A stretch of DNA of 64,000 nt from CALOCN01 sp942491735 (GCA_942491735.1 CALOCN010000014.1:2294001-2358000); one strand, 5' to 3'; positions 39,330 to 48,173 are shown, counted from the stretch's first letter. Notes: generated from the sequence alone by a model not told the origin. Numbers and translations: made by a program.

Positions 39330-39754
39330 GGGTGTAACTGCCTCCGAACACGTCCCGGACCGATGGGGTCCGGGGTATCTTGGGTTTCCGACCCCGGCAC
39401 AATGCCGCGGCCGAGGATCTACGGGTCCTTGCGCCTGGCCAACGGATACACGACGGGTGCGTGCTCCGTGGCAATCCGATCTGTCCCGTCCTTCGACATC
39501 ACCTCCTCGAAACTCAAACTGGTTTCCCGACGCGTCTTGTGTGCGTCCTCCGGTTTCGACCCGGCCGAAAGGACGGAACCGCCCGCTGCCGCGGAAGCGG
39601 CATCGCCGACGGTGGCGCAGGACCCGGACCCCGTGGTCCGGAAGCCACCCTTTGCAAGGTGGGATCACGATACGCAACCTGGGTCCGGACCCAACGGGAC
39701 CCAGGCCGGTCACCCCACCCGGCAACTACCGGAAAGGGCGGGAGCGTATCGAGC
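39330..39754 (-). promoter_or_regulatory. Long structured leader of rpsA
   Basis: About 425 bases between the predicted start and the S1 ATG. Three hairpins lie in the 5' part: 39678-39705 (CCTGGGTCC/GGACCCAGG), 39624-39641 (CCGGACC/GGTCCGG, 4-base loop) and 39645-39662 (CCACC/GGTGG). A 26-codon ORF (39419-39499) follows. E. coli rpsA has an autoregulated structured leader, so a similar role is inferred. Confidence 0.45.
39419..39499 (-). CDS. Possible leader peptide ORF upstream of rpsA (26 residues)
   Basis: ATG at 39499 follows GAGGAGGTG directly; the spacing of only about two bases is short for an efficient Shine-Dalgarno site. The peptide starts MSKDGTDRIATEHAP and ends LARRKDP. It stops 89 bases before the S1 start. 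The strong purine tract may equally serve as an S1/30S standby site. Low confidence. Confidence 0.25.
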   Translation of the reverse strand: MSKDGTDRIATEHAPVVYPLARRKDP

Positions 39755-39760
39755 GCGGGA

Positions 39761-39788
39761 AGCTTAGCACATGGAGGGCAGGGTGCAA
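39761..39788 (-). promoter_or_regulatory. rpsA promoter (TTGCAC-16-TAAGCT, extended -10)
   Basis: TTGCAC at 39788-39783, 16-base spacer, TGC-TAAGCT at 39766-39761. Start near 39754, between cmk and rpsA. Confidence 0.4.
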
Positions 39789-39807
39789 CCCCGCTCGGGG
39801 CATGGCG

Positions 39808-40503
39808 CTACAGGGTCCGCAGGACCTCGACCACCCGGAGCGCGCCGGCCACCTGGGACTCCAGATCCATGGAGGTGCAGTCGATGACCACCGCGTCGTG
39901 GGCGGGCCGGAGCGGGGCCACCTCCCGCCCCGAGTCCCGGGCATCCCGTTCCTGGATCGTCCGCAGAACGGACTCCAGGGTGGGGTTCTCACCCCGCTCG
40001 CGCAGTTCACGCCAGCGACGCCGGGCGCGTTCCTCGGGAGAGGCGGTCAGGAACAGCTTGGCCTCGGCCTGATCCAGCACCACGGTCCCGATGTCGCGAC
40101 CCTCCATGACCACCCCGCCCCGCCGGGCGAGATGACGCTGCATGCGGACCAGCTCCGTCCGGACGCCGGGATGGACCGAGATCCGGCTGGACCCATCGGA
40201 CGCCGCATCGGTCCGGATGTGGTCGGTCACGTCCGTGTCCTGCACCCGGACCCGCAGGGCCCCGTTCTTCCCGGTTTCCAGCCGCACCTGGACGCCCTGC
40301 GCCAAGGCAGTCGCCGCATCCGCGTCATCGGGGGAAACCCCGCATGTCCCGGCCCAAACCGCCAAGGCACGGTACATGGCGCCGGTATCGACGTAGAGGT
40401 ACCCCAACCGGGCAGCCAGCGCACGGGCGGTGGTTGTCTTGCCCACACCGGCCGGGCCGTCGAGCGCGACCTGGATTCGCCGCTTGCGCTGACCAACACT
40501 CAC
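39808..40503 (-). CDS. cmk: Cytidylate kinase
   Basis: Phosphorylates CMP and dCMP; 231 residues. P-loop VALDGPAGVGKTTTARALAARLG at residues 12-34, then YLYVDTGAMYRAL, the CMP-binding insert, GGVVMEGRDIGTVVLDQAEAKLFLTASPEERARRR, and RDSGREVAPLRPAHDAVVIDCT. Starts at GTG (40503) with GGGAG about 8 bases upstream. cmk before rpsA and after aroA is a common bacterial order. Fifty-one bases separate it from aroA. Confidence 0.96.
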   Translation of the reverse strand: MSVGQRKRRIQVALDGPAGVGKTTTARALAARLGYLYVDTGAMYRALAVWAGTCGVSPDDADAATALAQGVQVRLETGKNGALRVRVQDTDVTDHIRTDAASDGSSRISVHPGVRTELVRMQRHLARRGGVVMEGRDIGTVVLDQAEAKLFLTASPEERARRRWRELRERGENPTLESVLRTIQERDARDSGREVAPLRPAHDAVVIDCTSMDLESQVAGALRVVEVLRTL

Positions 40504-40554
40504 TTGGCAACTCCCGGTTCGATTCCTGGCAAGGCCTCCCCGAACAAGGGCCCC

Positions 40555-41847
40555 CTAGCTCGTAGGATACGCCCGCTCCAGGTTCTTCAGGAAAAACGGA
40601 TCCGAGGTCCCGATGCCCCCGGCGTCCGCCAATCGCACCCCCTGTTCACAACCCAGGCCGGCCACGAGGAACGCCATGGCGATCCGGTGGTCCCCTCGCG
40701 GATCAACGGTACCGCCCGGGAGGGGTCCGCGGCGACCCTCGATCACCCACCCGTCCTCCCGCGGTTCCACCCGTGCGCCGATCGCCCGCAGTCCCTCGGT
40801 CACCGTCTCGAGTCGATTGGATTCCTTGTGTCGCAGTTCCGCCGCCCCCCGGATGACCGAGGTGCCGGGTAGGAATGCCGCAGCGACCGCCAGCGCGGGA
40901 AGTTCGTCGATCAGCGGCGGGATGGCGTCCCCCTCCAGCCTCACCGGGCTCCATTGGGCTCCGACCCGTGCCCGCACCCCTCCCAACGGTTCCGCGTGCC
41001 CGGGGCTCCCGGCGATCTCCATCTCCAGTCCCATCCGCCGGAACCAATCGAATTGCGCGCACCGCGTGGGGTTGAGCCCGACTCCCTCCATGACCACGCT
41101 GCCGGCGCCCACCACCACGAGGGCGGCAAGATAAAACGTGGCCGCCGAGGGGTCGCCGGGAACATGAACCGTGGTTCCGCACAGCGGCTTTCCCCCGGTG
41201 ACCGCAACCCGGTCGGGAGACGTCTCCACCTCTCCCCCGAAGGCCGCCAGGAGCCGTTCGGTGTGGTCACGACTTCCCTGGGCCCCTCGGACCTCGGTGC
41301 GTCCCGCGGCCTGGATCCCGGCCAGGAGGATCGCCGACTTGATCTGCGCGGAGGGGACAGGGAGGTCAATCAACGTGCCGGTCAGCGGTGCATCGCCTCC
41401 CCCGACCCGGATCGGGGGGTGATCCCCCTGGGGAGCGACGGCGCGGGCTCCCATGCGGCGAAGGGGGGCCAATACGCGTTCCATCGGGCGGCGAGAGAGG
41501 GACGCATCCCCGACGAGGGTGACCGCGAACGGTTGCGCGGCGATCGCCCCGGCCAGGAGACGCAGTCCGGTTCCGGAATTCCCCAGATCCAACTCGCCGT
41601 CCACCGGCCGGAACCGCCCCCCCGTCCCCTCGATACGGACGGTGTCGGGCTCCGGCACCACCGTTGCCCCGAGTCTCGCGACCGCGGCAAGCGTGGATTG
41701 GCAGTCGGCCCCCCGGTTGGGATGGACCACGGTGGTGGTTCCCCGGGCCATGGCCCCCAGGATGTAGGCGCGTTGGGTTATGGACTTGTCACCGGGAAGC
41801 TCCGGTGTAAGTACCAGCGTCTGAACAGGCTGTGAAGTGGGATTCAC
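40555..41847 (-). CDS. aroA: 3-phosphoshikimate 1-carboxyvinyltransferase (EPSP synthase)
   Basis: Sixth step of the shikimate pathway; 430 residues. Signatures: LPGDKSITQRAYILGAMARG (catalytic Lys), GNSGTGLRLLAGAIAAQPF, DASLSRRPMERV, SAQIKSAILLAGI, IDELPALAVAAAF and the C-terminal RHKESNRLETV. The start is GTG at 41847, with GAAAGGGC just upstream and a GTGA overlap with hisC. Enzyme identity is clear. Confidence 0.96.
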   Translation of the reverse strand: MNPTSQPVQTLVLTPELPGDKSITQRAYILGAMARGTTTVVHPNRGADCQSTLAAVARLGATVVPEPDTVRIEGTGGRFRPVDGELDLGNSGTGLRLLAGAIAAQPFAVTLVGDASLSRRPMERVLAPLRRMGARAVAPQGDHPPIRVGGGDAPLTGTLIDLPVPSAQIKSAILLAGIQAAGRTEVRGAQGSRDHTERLLAAFGGEVETSPDRVAVTGGKPLCGTTVHVPGDPSAATFYLAALVVVGAGSVVMEGVGLNPTRCAQFDWFRRMGLEMEIAGSPGHAEPLGGVRARVGAQWSPVRLEGDAIPPLIDELPALAVAAAFLPGTSVIRGAAELRHKESNRLETVTEGLRAIGARVEPREDGWVIEGRRGPLPGGTVDPRGDHRIAMAFLVAGLGCEQGVRLADAGGIGTSDPFFLKNLERAYPTS

Positions 41848-42950
41848 GCCCTTTCGAGACTCCCCAGGACCGCATCCAGCGCCTCCAGGAACGCCGTGTC
41901 CTGGGCCCGGGTGCCATGGCTCACCCGGAAGTACTGCGCCGGGAGACCGAACCCGGTAAGCGGTCGAAGGATGAACCCCCGCTTCATCAGGGCGTCCGCC
42001 AGCGGTCCTCCCGGGACTGGGCACCGGGCAAAGACGAAGTTCGTCCAGGACGGTTCGACGACCCAACCCCGCGCCCGGAGCCCTTCGGCGAGGAACGTGG
42101 TCTCGGCCCGGGCCAATGTCCGACTCCGCGCGACATGGTCCGTGGCGCCGAGGGCGGCGATGGCTGCATCGTGCGCGACACAATTGACGTTGAACGGGAG
42201 ACGAGCGCGATCCAGGTTCCCGATCAGATCGGGAGGGCCGAAACCGAACCCGACCCGCAGGCCGGCCAGGGCGTGGATCTTGCTGAAGGTGCGAAACACC
42301 AGGACCGGCTTCTCCCCGCCCAGGATGTGGAGCCCATTGGGATACTCGGGATCGTCCACGAACTCGAAGTAGGCCTCGTCGAGAATGGTCAGCACGTGGG
42401 TCGGCACCCGCTCCATGAACGCATTCAACGCATCCCGGGTGAACCGGGAACCGGTGGGATTGTTGGGATTCACCAGGACCACGATCCGGGTCCGCGGGCC
42501 GATGGCGGCCAGCATGCCGTCCAGGTCGTGTTCGTAGGGTTTGTCCGTGCTCCCCGGGACCCGGACCGCGCGTCCTCCCGCGGAGCCGGCCGCCACCTCA
42601 TAGCGGATGAACCCGGGAAAGGCGATGACCAGATCATCCCCCGGATCCAGCAGACAGCGCACGGTCAGGTCCAACAGGTCGTCGATGCCGGCCCCGGCGA
42701 TGGTCTCTTCCACCGTGCGCCCGTAGTGCGCGGCAAGAGCGGCGCGCAACCGCGGTGCGCCCGGCTCCGGATAGAGACGGGTGTTCTCCACCGCCCCCCG
42801 CATCGCCTCGATGACCTCCGGAGCCGGTCCCAGCGGGTTTTCGTTGGAGCCCAACTTGACACACTCCGAAAGGCCGAACTCACGGACATCGGCCAGCGTC
42901 TGTCCGGGGCGGTACGGAGCGAGGCGCGCAATGGCGTCGCGGATGTGCAT
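41844..42950 (-). CDS. hisC: Histidinol-phosphate aminotransferase-type PLP enzyme
   Basis: Fold-type I aminotransferase of 368 residues. Features: KLGSNENPLGPAPEVIEAM, GAGIDDLLDLTVRCLL, LVNPNNPTGSRFTRDAL, DEAYFEFVDDP, the PLP lysine in FRTFSKIHALAGLRVGFG, and the C-terminal ligand Arg in QYFRVSHGT. HisC-family enzymes next to aroA often serve phenylalanine/tyrosine synthesis as well as histidine, which fits the aroA/pheA context. GGAGA precedes the ATG at 42950. Own promoter upstream. Confidence 0.92.
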   Translation of the reverse strand: MHIRDAIARLAPYRPGQTLADVREFGLSECVKLGSNENPLGPAPEVIEAMRGAVENTRLYPEPGAPRLRAALAAHYGRTVEETIAGAGIDDLLDLTVRCLLDPGDDLVIAFPGFIRYEVAAGSAGGRAVRVPGSTDKPYEHDLDGMLAAIGPRTRIVVLVNPNNPTGSRFTRDALNAFMERVPTHVLTILDEAYFEFVDDPEYPNGLHILGGEKPVLVFRTFSKIHALAGLRVGFGFGPPDLIGNLDRARLPFNVNCVAHDAAIAALGATDHVARSRTLARAETTFLAEGLRARGWVVEPSWTNFVFARCPVPGGPLADALMKRGFILRPLTGFGLPAQYFRVSHGTRAQDTAFLEALDAVLGSLERA

Positions 42951-42999
42951 CGAGGTCTCCCTGCGGTTCGTTGCAAGCGGTTCGGTGGTGCGACAACCG

Positions 43000-43028
43000 A
43001 GTGTATCGGTGGGAGGGTCACCGCTCAA
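43000..43028 (-). promoter_or_regulatory. hisC-aroA promoter (TTGAGC-17-TACACT)
   Basis: Good -35 and -10 with ideal spacing; start near 42993, leader of about 43 bases. Confidence 0.5.
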
Positions 43029-43180
43029 GTGTGGGGAGACCGGCGAAGAATGTACACCCGGACGGAGCGCAGGTAAGCTCCCGGCAGTCATCGGGCCCTT
43101 CCGGAGGGCCCACCGGCAGGACCCGGGATCCCTCCATGCGCTTGGGGGGACCCCAATGGAACGACAAGGAGCGGAGACCC

Positions 43181-44953
43181 ATGGCGCAGGGTGCACGGAA
43201 GGCGATGGTCCTGGGCGGTAGCGGGCTGGTGGGATACCAGGTGGCCCGCAGGCTCGCCGCGACGGGAACGGGGGAAGTGGTGATCGTCGCCCGGTATCGG
43301 GCCGAGACCGCCGAGGCGGTGGTTGCCCTGGGACGCGAGTTTCCCGGCACGGTGTTCCGGGGATTCCACGGGGACATCTTTCTACCCGGGGAGCCCACCC
43401 CGCACACCGAGGAGGGCGCGGCGCAACCGGATCGGCGGGACCCGGGGGTACGTCGGCGTCTGTTCGACGAGACCTACGGGGACCTGGAAAGCGCCTACCG
43501 GGACTCGCTCCTGGCCAAACTCATTCTTCTGGAAAAACCCGACGCGGTGGTGGACTCGGTCAACACCGCAACCGGCATCTCCTATCAGGACGTGTACACC
43601 GCCTGTCATGCGGTGCGCGCCGATCTCGACACATCGGAAACCCTTACCCCGTCGCTCAAGGACCATGTCGAGACCCTGATGGTCTCTCTCTCCATTCCCC
43701 AGATCATCCTGCATATCCGCATTCTCAATCGGGCCATGACCGAGGCAAAGGTGCGGATCTATCTCAAGGTGGGAACCACCGGGACCGGCGGCATGGGGCT
43801 CAACATCCCCTACACCCACGGCGAGGAGAGACCCAGTCCCCAGTTGCTCAACAAGACCGCGATCGCCTTCGCCCACACCGGCATGCTGTTCCTCATGGCT
43901 CGCACGCCCGAGAGTCCCATCATCAAGGAGGTCAAACCGGCCGCCCTGATCGGGTATCGGGGGGTCGATTTCCGCGCCGCGATGGGGAAGCAGTACCACC
44001 GTCGCGATCAACCGGACAAACCGGGCTTCGAGTTGGGCGCGGCCAACGAGCCCTACACGCTCTATCGCCCGCGGAGGGTCCGCCTCGAGAGTTCCCTCGA
44101 CCTGACCCCGGACCCCGCCGGCTACGAAACCCTGGCCGGACCCGACGGGACGCCGACCCTGCGGGTGCCCCTGGTCGATACCGGGGAGAACGGGCTCTTT
44201 ACCCTGGGGGAGTTCGAGGCCATCACCGCGCTGGATCAGATGGAGTTCATCACGCCGGAGGAGATCGCGGACATCGTGGTCATGGAAGTCGCCGGAGCGG
44301 GAACCGGCCGGGACGTGGTGAGCGCGATCGACTCGTCGGTGCTCGGTTCCACCTACAAGGCCGGGCTCCTGCGACCGGCCGCCATGGAGATGCTGGCCCG
44401 TCTGGAAGAGGAACACGGCGTCCCCTCCATCGCCCTGGGACGGCTCGGCCCTCCCAATCTGGCCAAGCACCTGTTCGAGGCGTATCTGTTTCGCCGCAGG
44501 TACCATGGCTTGGCCGACGTGATACAAGCGGGGAAGGAGACCGGCAGTGCCGAACGTATCAGCGGGATCCTCTTCGAGCTTCTCGAGAAGGATCCACTGC
44601 TGGCCAGCCTCGCCACCTCGATCGGTATTCCCATCCTGTGTCCGGACGGCGAGACCCTGTTGCGGGGCCCCGTGATCAGCGCGCCCCCCTACCGCACGTT
44701 CCGCCCCACCGTGCCGGTCGACCCGATCGCCCTGGAGACCTACGCCTCCACCTGGGTGGACCTGCGACCGGCCCGGGTCACCTGGTGGCTGGAACGCTTC
44801 GCCCGGATGTACGAGAGCCGCTTCACCCGGCAGATCGAGGGCTGGGCCACCGAGCGGGTGGATCGCAAGACCTACCTCGCGGACTCGATCGAGATCGGAA
44901 ACACCGTGGCCTGGATCTTCGGCAACGAGGAAATCGGCTACCGGATGCTCTAG
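43181..44953 (+). CDS. Rossmann-fold (SDR-like) protein of unknown function, 590 residues
   Basis: N-terminal NAD(P)-binding fingerprint: KAMVLGGSGLVGYQVARRL (GxxGxxG), then IVARYRAETAEAVVALG and a conserved-looking DAVVDSVNTATGISYQD. The central portion is a separate domain with VGTTGTGGMGLNIPYTHGEERPS, FAHTGMLFLMARTPE, and KPAALIGYRGVDF. The C-terminal third is helical (FARMYESRFTRQIEGWATERV, GNTVAWIFGNEEIGYRML). At 590 residues it is far longer than SDR enzymes. I do not recognise a characterised family; it could be a dehydrogenase or epimerase of carbohydrate or polyamine type. AAGGAG lies 9 bases before the ATG. Sole rightward gene between two leftward amino-acid operons. Confidence 0.8.
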   Translation: MAQGARKAMVLGGSGLVGYQVARRLAATGTGEVVIVARYRAETAEAVVALGREFPGTVFRGFHGDIFLPGEPTPHTEEGAAQPDRRDPGVRRRLFDETYGDLESAYRDSLLAKLILLEKPDAVVDSVNTATGISYQDVYTACHAVRADLDTSETLTPSLKDHVETLMVSLSIPQIILHIRILNRAMTEAKVRIYLKVGTTGTGGMGLNIPYTHGEERPSPQLLNKTAIAFAHTGMLFLMARTPESPIIKEVKPAALIGYRGVDFRAAMGKQYHRRDQPDKPGFELGAANEPYTLYRPRRVRLESSLDLTPDPAGYETLAGPDGTPTLRVPLVDTGENGLFTLGEFEAITALDQMEFITPEEIADIVVMEVAGAGTGRDVVSAIDSSVLGSTYKAGLLRPAAMEMLARLEEEHGVPSIALGRLGPPNLAKHLFEAYLFRRRYHGLADVIQAGKETGSAERISGILFELLEKDPLLASLATSIGIPILCPDGETLLRGPVISAPPYRTFRPTVPVDPIALETYASTWVDLRPARVTWWLERFARMYESRFTRQIEGWATERVDRKTYLADSIEIGNTVAWIFGNEEIGYRML

Positions 44954-44960
44954 ACGCTTC

Positions 44961-46028
44961 CTAGTCCTCGATCGGATACGAACCCAGCACCTGGAGATGG
45001 GAAGCCCCGGTTCGGGCCGCCGCCACCGCCGCTTCCACCGCTTCGTCCTCGATGTGTCCCGAGACTTCCACGAAGAAGGTGTGCTCCCAGGTGCGTCGCC
45101 GGCTGGCCCGGATCTCGATCCAGTCCACGTTCACCCCCGCCGAGGCAAAGGCGCCGACCAACCCGGCCAGGGCACCGCTCCGGTTGGTCAGGACGCAGAC
45201 CAGCGCGGTGCGGTCCCGTCCACTGCGCGCCGGTGGATGGGTCGACAGGAGGAGGAACCGGCGTTGCGGGTCCGGGTCGTCCTCGGCGCACGCCTCGATG
45301 ATCCCCTGTTCACCCGGCCGGGCCAGACCGGCCGGGATGAGCGCGATGCGGCCGCTCCCCAGCCGATGTGCCGCTTCGGCGGAGTCCGCGGTCGCCACCA
45401 CGTCGGCTCCGGGGTGCCGCTGCAGATAGCGCCGGCAACGAGCCAGCGCGCTCGGGGATCCCAGGATGGTGTCGGGGCCGAGGGCGGGGTCGTCCCCGGC
45501 GACGCCCACCGCGGCGTACCCACCCCGAAACACGGTCTCGCCGAAGAGGGTCACCTGGCGATGGAGGAACGGATCGAAGTGGTCCAGGGCGGGGTCCTCG
45601 TCCCCGATGTCACGGGCCACTACGGCGTACTGGACCCGACCGTGCTCCAGGTCGTCCAGGAGTCGTTCCGCGTCACCGTAGGCGTGCAGCCCGGCCGCGC
45701 TCCCGAACCGTCGTCGGGCGGCCTGGTCGGCGAAGGCCCCGGCCCGGCCCAGGACGCCGACCGTGATCTCCCCTTCCATGGCGCGCGAGGCGGAAATGAT
45801 CTCGCGGAAGATCCCGACGAGGACTTCCGGGGGATAGCGTCCGGCGTTGAGATCGAGCACCCGCTCCAGGACGCGGCGTTCCCGGCCGGGGTCCATGGGC
45901 AGGGTACCGGACGTGTCCTTCAGGAGACCGATGGCCCGGGCGACCTCCGCGCGTTCGAGAAGCGTCTCCACCAGGGTGCGATCGAGCGCATCGATGCGCT
46001 CCCGCAAGGGGCCGAGATCGCGGCTCAT
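44961..46028 (-). CDS. pheA: P-protein-like chorismate mutase/prephenate dehydratase with altered dehydratase motifs
   Basis: A 355-residue protein with the P-protein layout. Residues 1-90 form an AroQ chorismate mutase (LRERIDALDRTLVETLLERAEVARAIG). Residues 90-270 form a prephenate dehydratase-like domain (VGVLGRAGAFADQAARRRFG). The ACT domain closes it (SGALAGLVGAFASAGVNVDWIEIR). The hallmark dehydratase sites differ: PIENSxxG reads ARDIGDED, catalytic TRF reads RRF, and ESRP in the ACT domain reads EIRA. Activity of the second domain is therefore doubtful. It starts on scpB's stop (ATGA) and converges on the Rossmann gene with 7 bases between. Confidence 0.8.
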   Translation of the reverse strand: MSRDLGPLRERIDALDRTLVETLLERAEVARAIGLLKDTSGTLPMDPGRERRVLERVLDLNAGRYPPEVLVGIFREIISASRAMEGEITVGVLGRAGAFADQAARRRFGSAAGLHAYGDAERLLDDLEHGRVQYAVVARDIGDEDPALDHFDPFLHRQVTLFGETVFRGGYAAVGVAGDDPALGPDTILGSPSALARCRRYLQRHPGADVVATADSAEAAHRLGSGRIALIPAGLARPGEQGIIEACAEDDPDPQRRFLLLSTHPPARSGRDRTALVCVLTNRSGALAGLVGAFASAGVNVDWIEIRASRRRTWEHTFFVEVSGHIEDEAVEAAVAAARTGASHLQVLGSYPIED

Positions 46029-46975
46029 GGAGTCCGCGGGTGGGCCTCGTCGGCGAGAACGTCTTCCTCTTCATCGGGAAGCTGGATCTCCTCGGTCGGC
46101 GTGTCCGGATCGAGGTTCGGCCCCGGCATCTCGATCGTTTCTTCCTCGTCGTAGGTCCGCACGATCCGCGGGGGAACGAAGTCATCCTCGGCCGGCTTCG
46201 GGTTGGCCGGTGCCTCCCCGTCTTCCGGGACTTCCTTCTCCGGCGCCTCGTCGGCGGTGAGATCCGCCACCACTTCCTGGAACCCGGCACGGTCCGCGGC
46301 CTGGTCGGTGTCGTCGCGCATGGTGTCTCCTTCTTCCGGAGCGGCGTCTTCGGTCGGCATGGGGGGCACGTCTTCCTCGGCCACCCCGAACTTCTCGAAA
46401 CGGGCGAGTTCCCCGTCGTCCCACATGGCGGCCTGTTCCGACTTGGCCAGGGCAACCAGCTCCTCGAGACGCGGCAGGTCCCCGAGCTTGCCCAGACCGA
46501 AGTATTCGAGAAAGGTCTGGGTGGTCCCGTACATCAGCGCGCGACCCGGACCGGAGTCCCGTCCCTTGATCATGATCAGACCACGCTCGAGCAGGGTGTT
46601 GAGGACCCCCCCCGCGTCCACCCCCCGGATGCGCTCGATCTCGAGACGGGTCAACGGTTGCTTGTACGCAATCACCGCTGCCGTCTCCAGGGCGGCCCGG
46701 GTCAGCCGGGCCTTGCGGCGTCCGCTGAGCAGCCCTTCCACCCAGGGGGAGTAGCGCTTCTCCGTGACGAACTGGTATCCGCGGCCAAACCGGCCGAGCC
46801 GCACCCCGCGCTGGTTCTCCTCGCACGCCGTCTCGAGGGTGGCGAGCGCTTCCTTGATCTCGGCGGCGGTCACCGCCTCGTCGTCCACCGCCTTGGTCAG
46901 GGCGTTCACGGTCATGGGTTGGTCGCTTACGAAGAGAAGCGCCTCGACGAGCGACACGAGCTCATGCGGTTCCAT
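46025..46975 (-). CDS. scpB: Segregation and condensation protein B
   Basis: Winged-helix subunit of the SMC-ScpAB condensin. The 316 residues include tandem winged helices in the first ~180 (LVEALLFVSDQPMTVNALTKAV, YSPWVEGLLSGRRKARLTRAALETAAVIAYKQPLTRLEIERIRGVD, YGTTQTFLEYFGLGKLGDLP). An acidic, Pro/Glu-rich, probably unfolded tail of ~115 residues follows, unusual for ScpB. The ATG at 46975 is chosen (GAGGAG upstream); the overlap with scpA is 14 bases. Coupled to pheA by ATGA. Confidence 0.93.
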   Translation of the reverse strand: MEPHELVSLVEALLFVSDQPMTVNALTKAVDDEAVTAAEIKEALATLETACEENQRGVRLGRFGRGYQFVTEKRYSPWVEGLLSGRRKARLTRAALETAAVIAYKQPLTRLEIERIRGVDAGGVLNTLLERGLIMIKGRDSGPGRALMYGTTQTFLEYFGLGKLGDLPRLEELVALAKSEQAAMWDDGELARFEKFGVAEEDVPPMPTEDAAPEEGDTMRDDTDQAADRAGFQEVVADLTADEAPEKEVPEDGEAPANPKPAEDDFVPPRIVRTYDEEETIEMPGPNLDPDTPTEEIQLPDEEEDVLADEAHPRTP

Positions 46976-48080
46976 CGGTGCGGGTCTCCTCTTCCGGGAC
47001 TTCCGGTTCACCGGGATCTGCCGGTACGTCCATGAGGCCTGTTGTCGGTGCGTGGTCGGGATCGGCGCCGGTAGCTTCGGGGCCCACCGGATCCTGTACC
47101 AGTTTCCCGTCCTGTACGCGATAGAGCCAGATCTGGGAAAAGGCCGCCTCCTGGGCCAACGCCACCCGGCTCAGCTTGGCCAGCTCAAGAATCGCCATGA
47201 AGGTAACCACGACATGAATCCGGCGCGGGTGACGCAGGAGCAGGTCGGTGAACAGGACCCGGCCGCGGGTCTCCAGTTCGTGGTTCACCAGGGCAATCTT
47301 CTCTTCCAGGGTAACGTCTTCCAGTTCGACCTGGTAGAAGAACTCCTCCCCGACCCGGGCCAGCACGTCCTTGATCGCCTCGATGAGCGCGAACTGGGAG
47401 ACCGGCTCCAGCTCCAGGGGGAACTCGACCTGGACCTCGGGAATGAAACCCCGACCGTAGAGTTGCCGTCGCTCCCCTTCGCAATCCTGCAGACGCGCCG
47501 CCGCTTCCTTGAACGTGCGGTACTCCAACAACTGACGCACGAGCTCGGAACGCGGGTCCTCATCCTCCTCTTCGTCCTCGGGCCAGGTCGGAAGGAGCAT
47601 GCGCGCCTTGAGACGCATGAGGGTGGCGGCCATGACGAGGAAGTCCCCCGCCACCTCCAGATCAAGTACCTGCAGGGCCCCGAGCATGGCGAGGTACTGC
47701 TCGGTCATGTGCCCGATGGGGATGTCGTAGATGTCGAGCTTGTCCCGGCGAATGAGATACAGGAGCAGGTCCAACGGCCCCTCGAACACCGGAAGGCGCA
47801 CGCCGAGGGGCGAGGTGAACTGGAACTCCTGGGCTTCCGCGCCGTCCTCGGCCAACTCCTGGGACCGCGCTACGGTGGCCCGGGTCTGGGCCGCATCCAT
47901 GAAGGTCAACTGGACCGCGTCGGCGGCCACGTGCATGGCCGGGCCCGAGGGATAGATCAGTTCCTTGACCGGCGCGGGGTCCGGGGTCTCGTCGTCGTCC
48001 GGGGACGACTCCTGGAGCCCCTGGGCGGCATCCGGCTCGGGAGTTTGGACTGAGCGGTTGGTGTCGGCCTCGGTGGCCAC
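46962..48080 (-). CDS. scpA: Segregation and condensation protein A
   Basis: Kleisin of the SMC complex; 372 residues. A ~90-residue acidic N-terminal extension precedes the kleisin core (FEGPLDLLLYLIRRDKLDIYDIPI, ATLMRLKARMLLPTWPEDE, VVTFMAILELAKLSRVALAQ). Starts at GTG (48080) with GAGGAGG five bases upstream and a consensus promoter at 48145-48173. First gene of scpA - scpB - pheA. Confidence 0.95.
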   Translation of the reverse strand: MATEADTNRSVQTPEPDAAQGLQESSPDDDETPDPAPVKELIYPSGPAMHVAADAVQLTFMDAAQTRATVARSQELAEDGAEAQEFQFTSPLGVRLPVFEGPLDLLLYLIRRDKLDIYDIPIGHMTEQYLAMLGALQVLDLEVAGDFLVMAATLMRLKARMLLPTWPEDEEEDEDPRSELVRQLLEYRTFKEAAARLQDCEGERRQLYGRGFIPEVQVEFPLELEPVSQFALIEAIKDVLARVGEEFFYQVELEDVTLEEKIALVNHELETRGRVLFTDLLLRHPRRIHVVVTFMAILELAKLSRVALAQEAAFSQIWLYRVQDGKLVQDPVGPEATGADPDHAPTTGLMDVPADPGEPEVPEEETRTDGTA

Positions 48081-48144
48081 GGTGCCTCCTCGCGATCGGT
48101 GCCCCTACCGTCGGCGGGAAACTGCCGAGCGGACGCAATGGCCC

Positions 48145-48173
48145 AGTGTAGCGACGGACCGCGGCGTGGTCAA
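48145..48173 (-). promoter_or_regulatory. scpA promoter (TTGACC-17-TACACT)
   Basis: Near-consensus hexamers with ideal spacing; start near 48138, 58-base leader. Confidence 0.55.
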
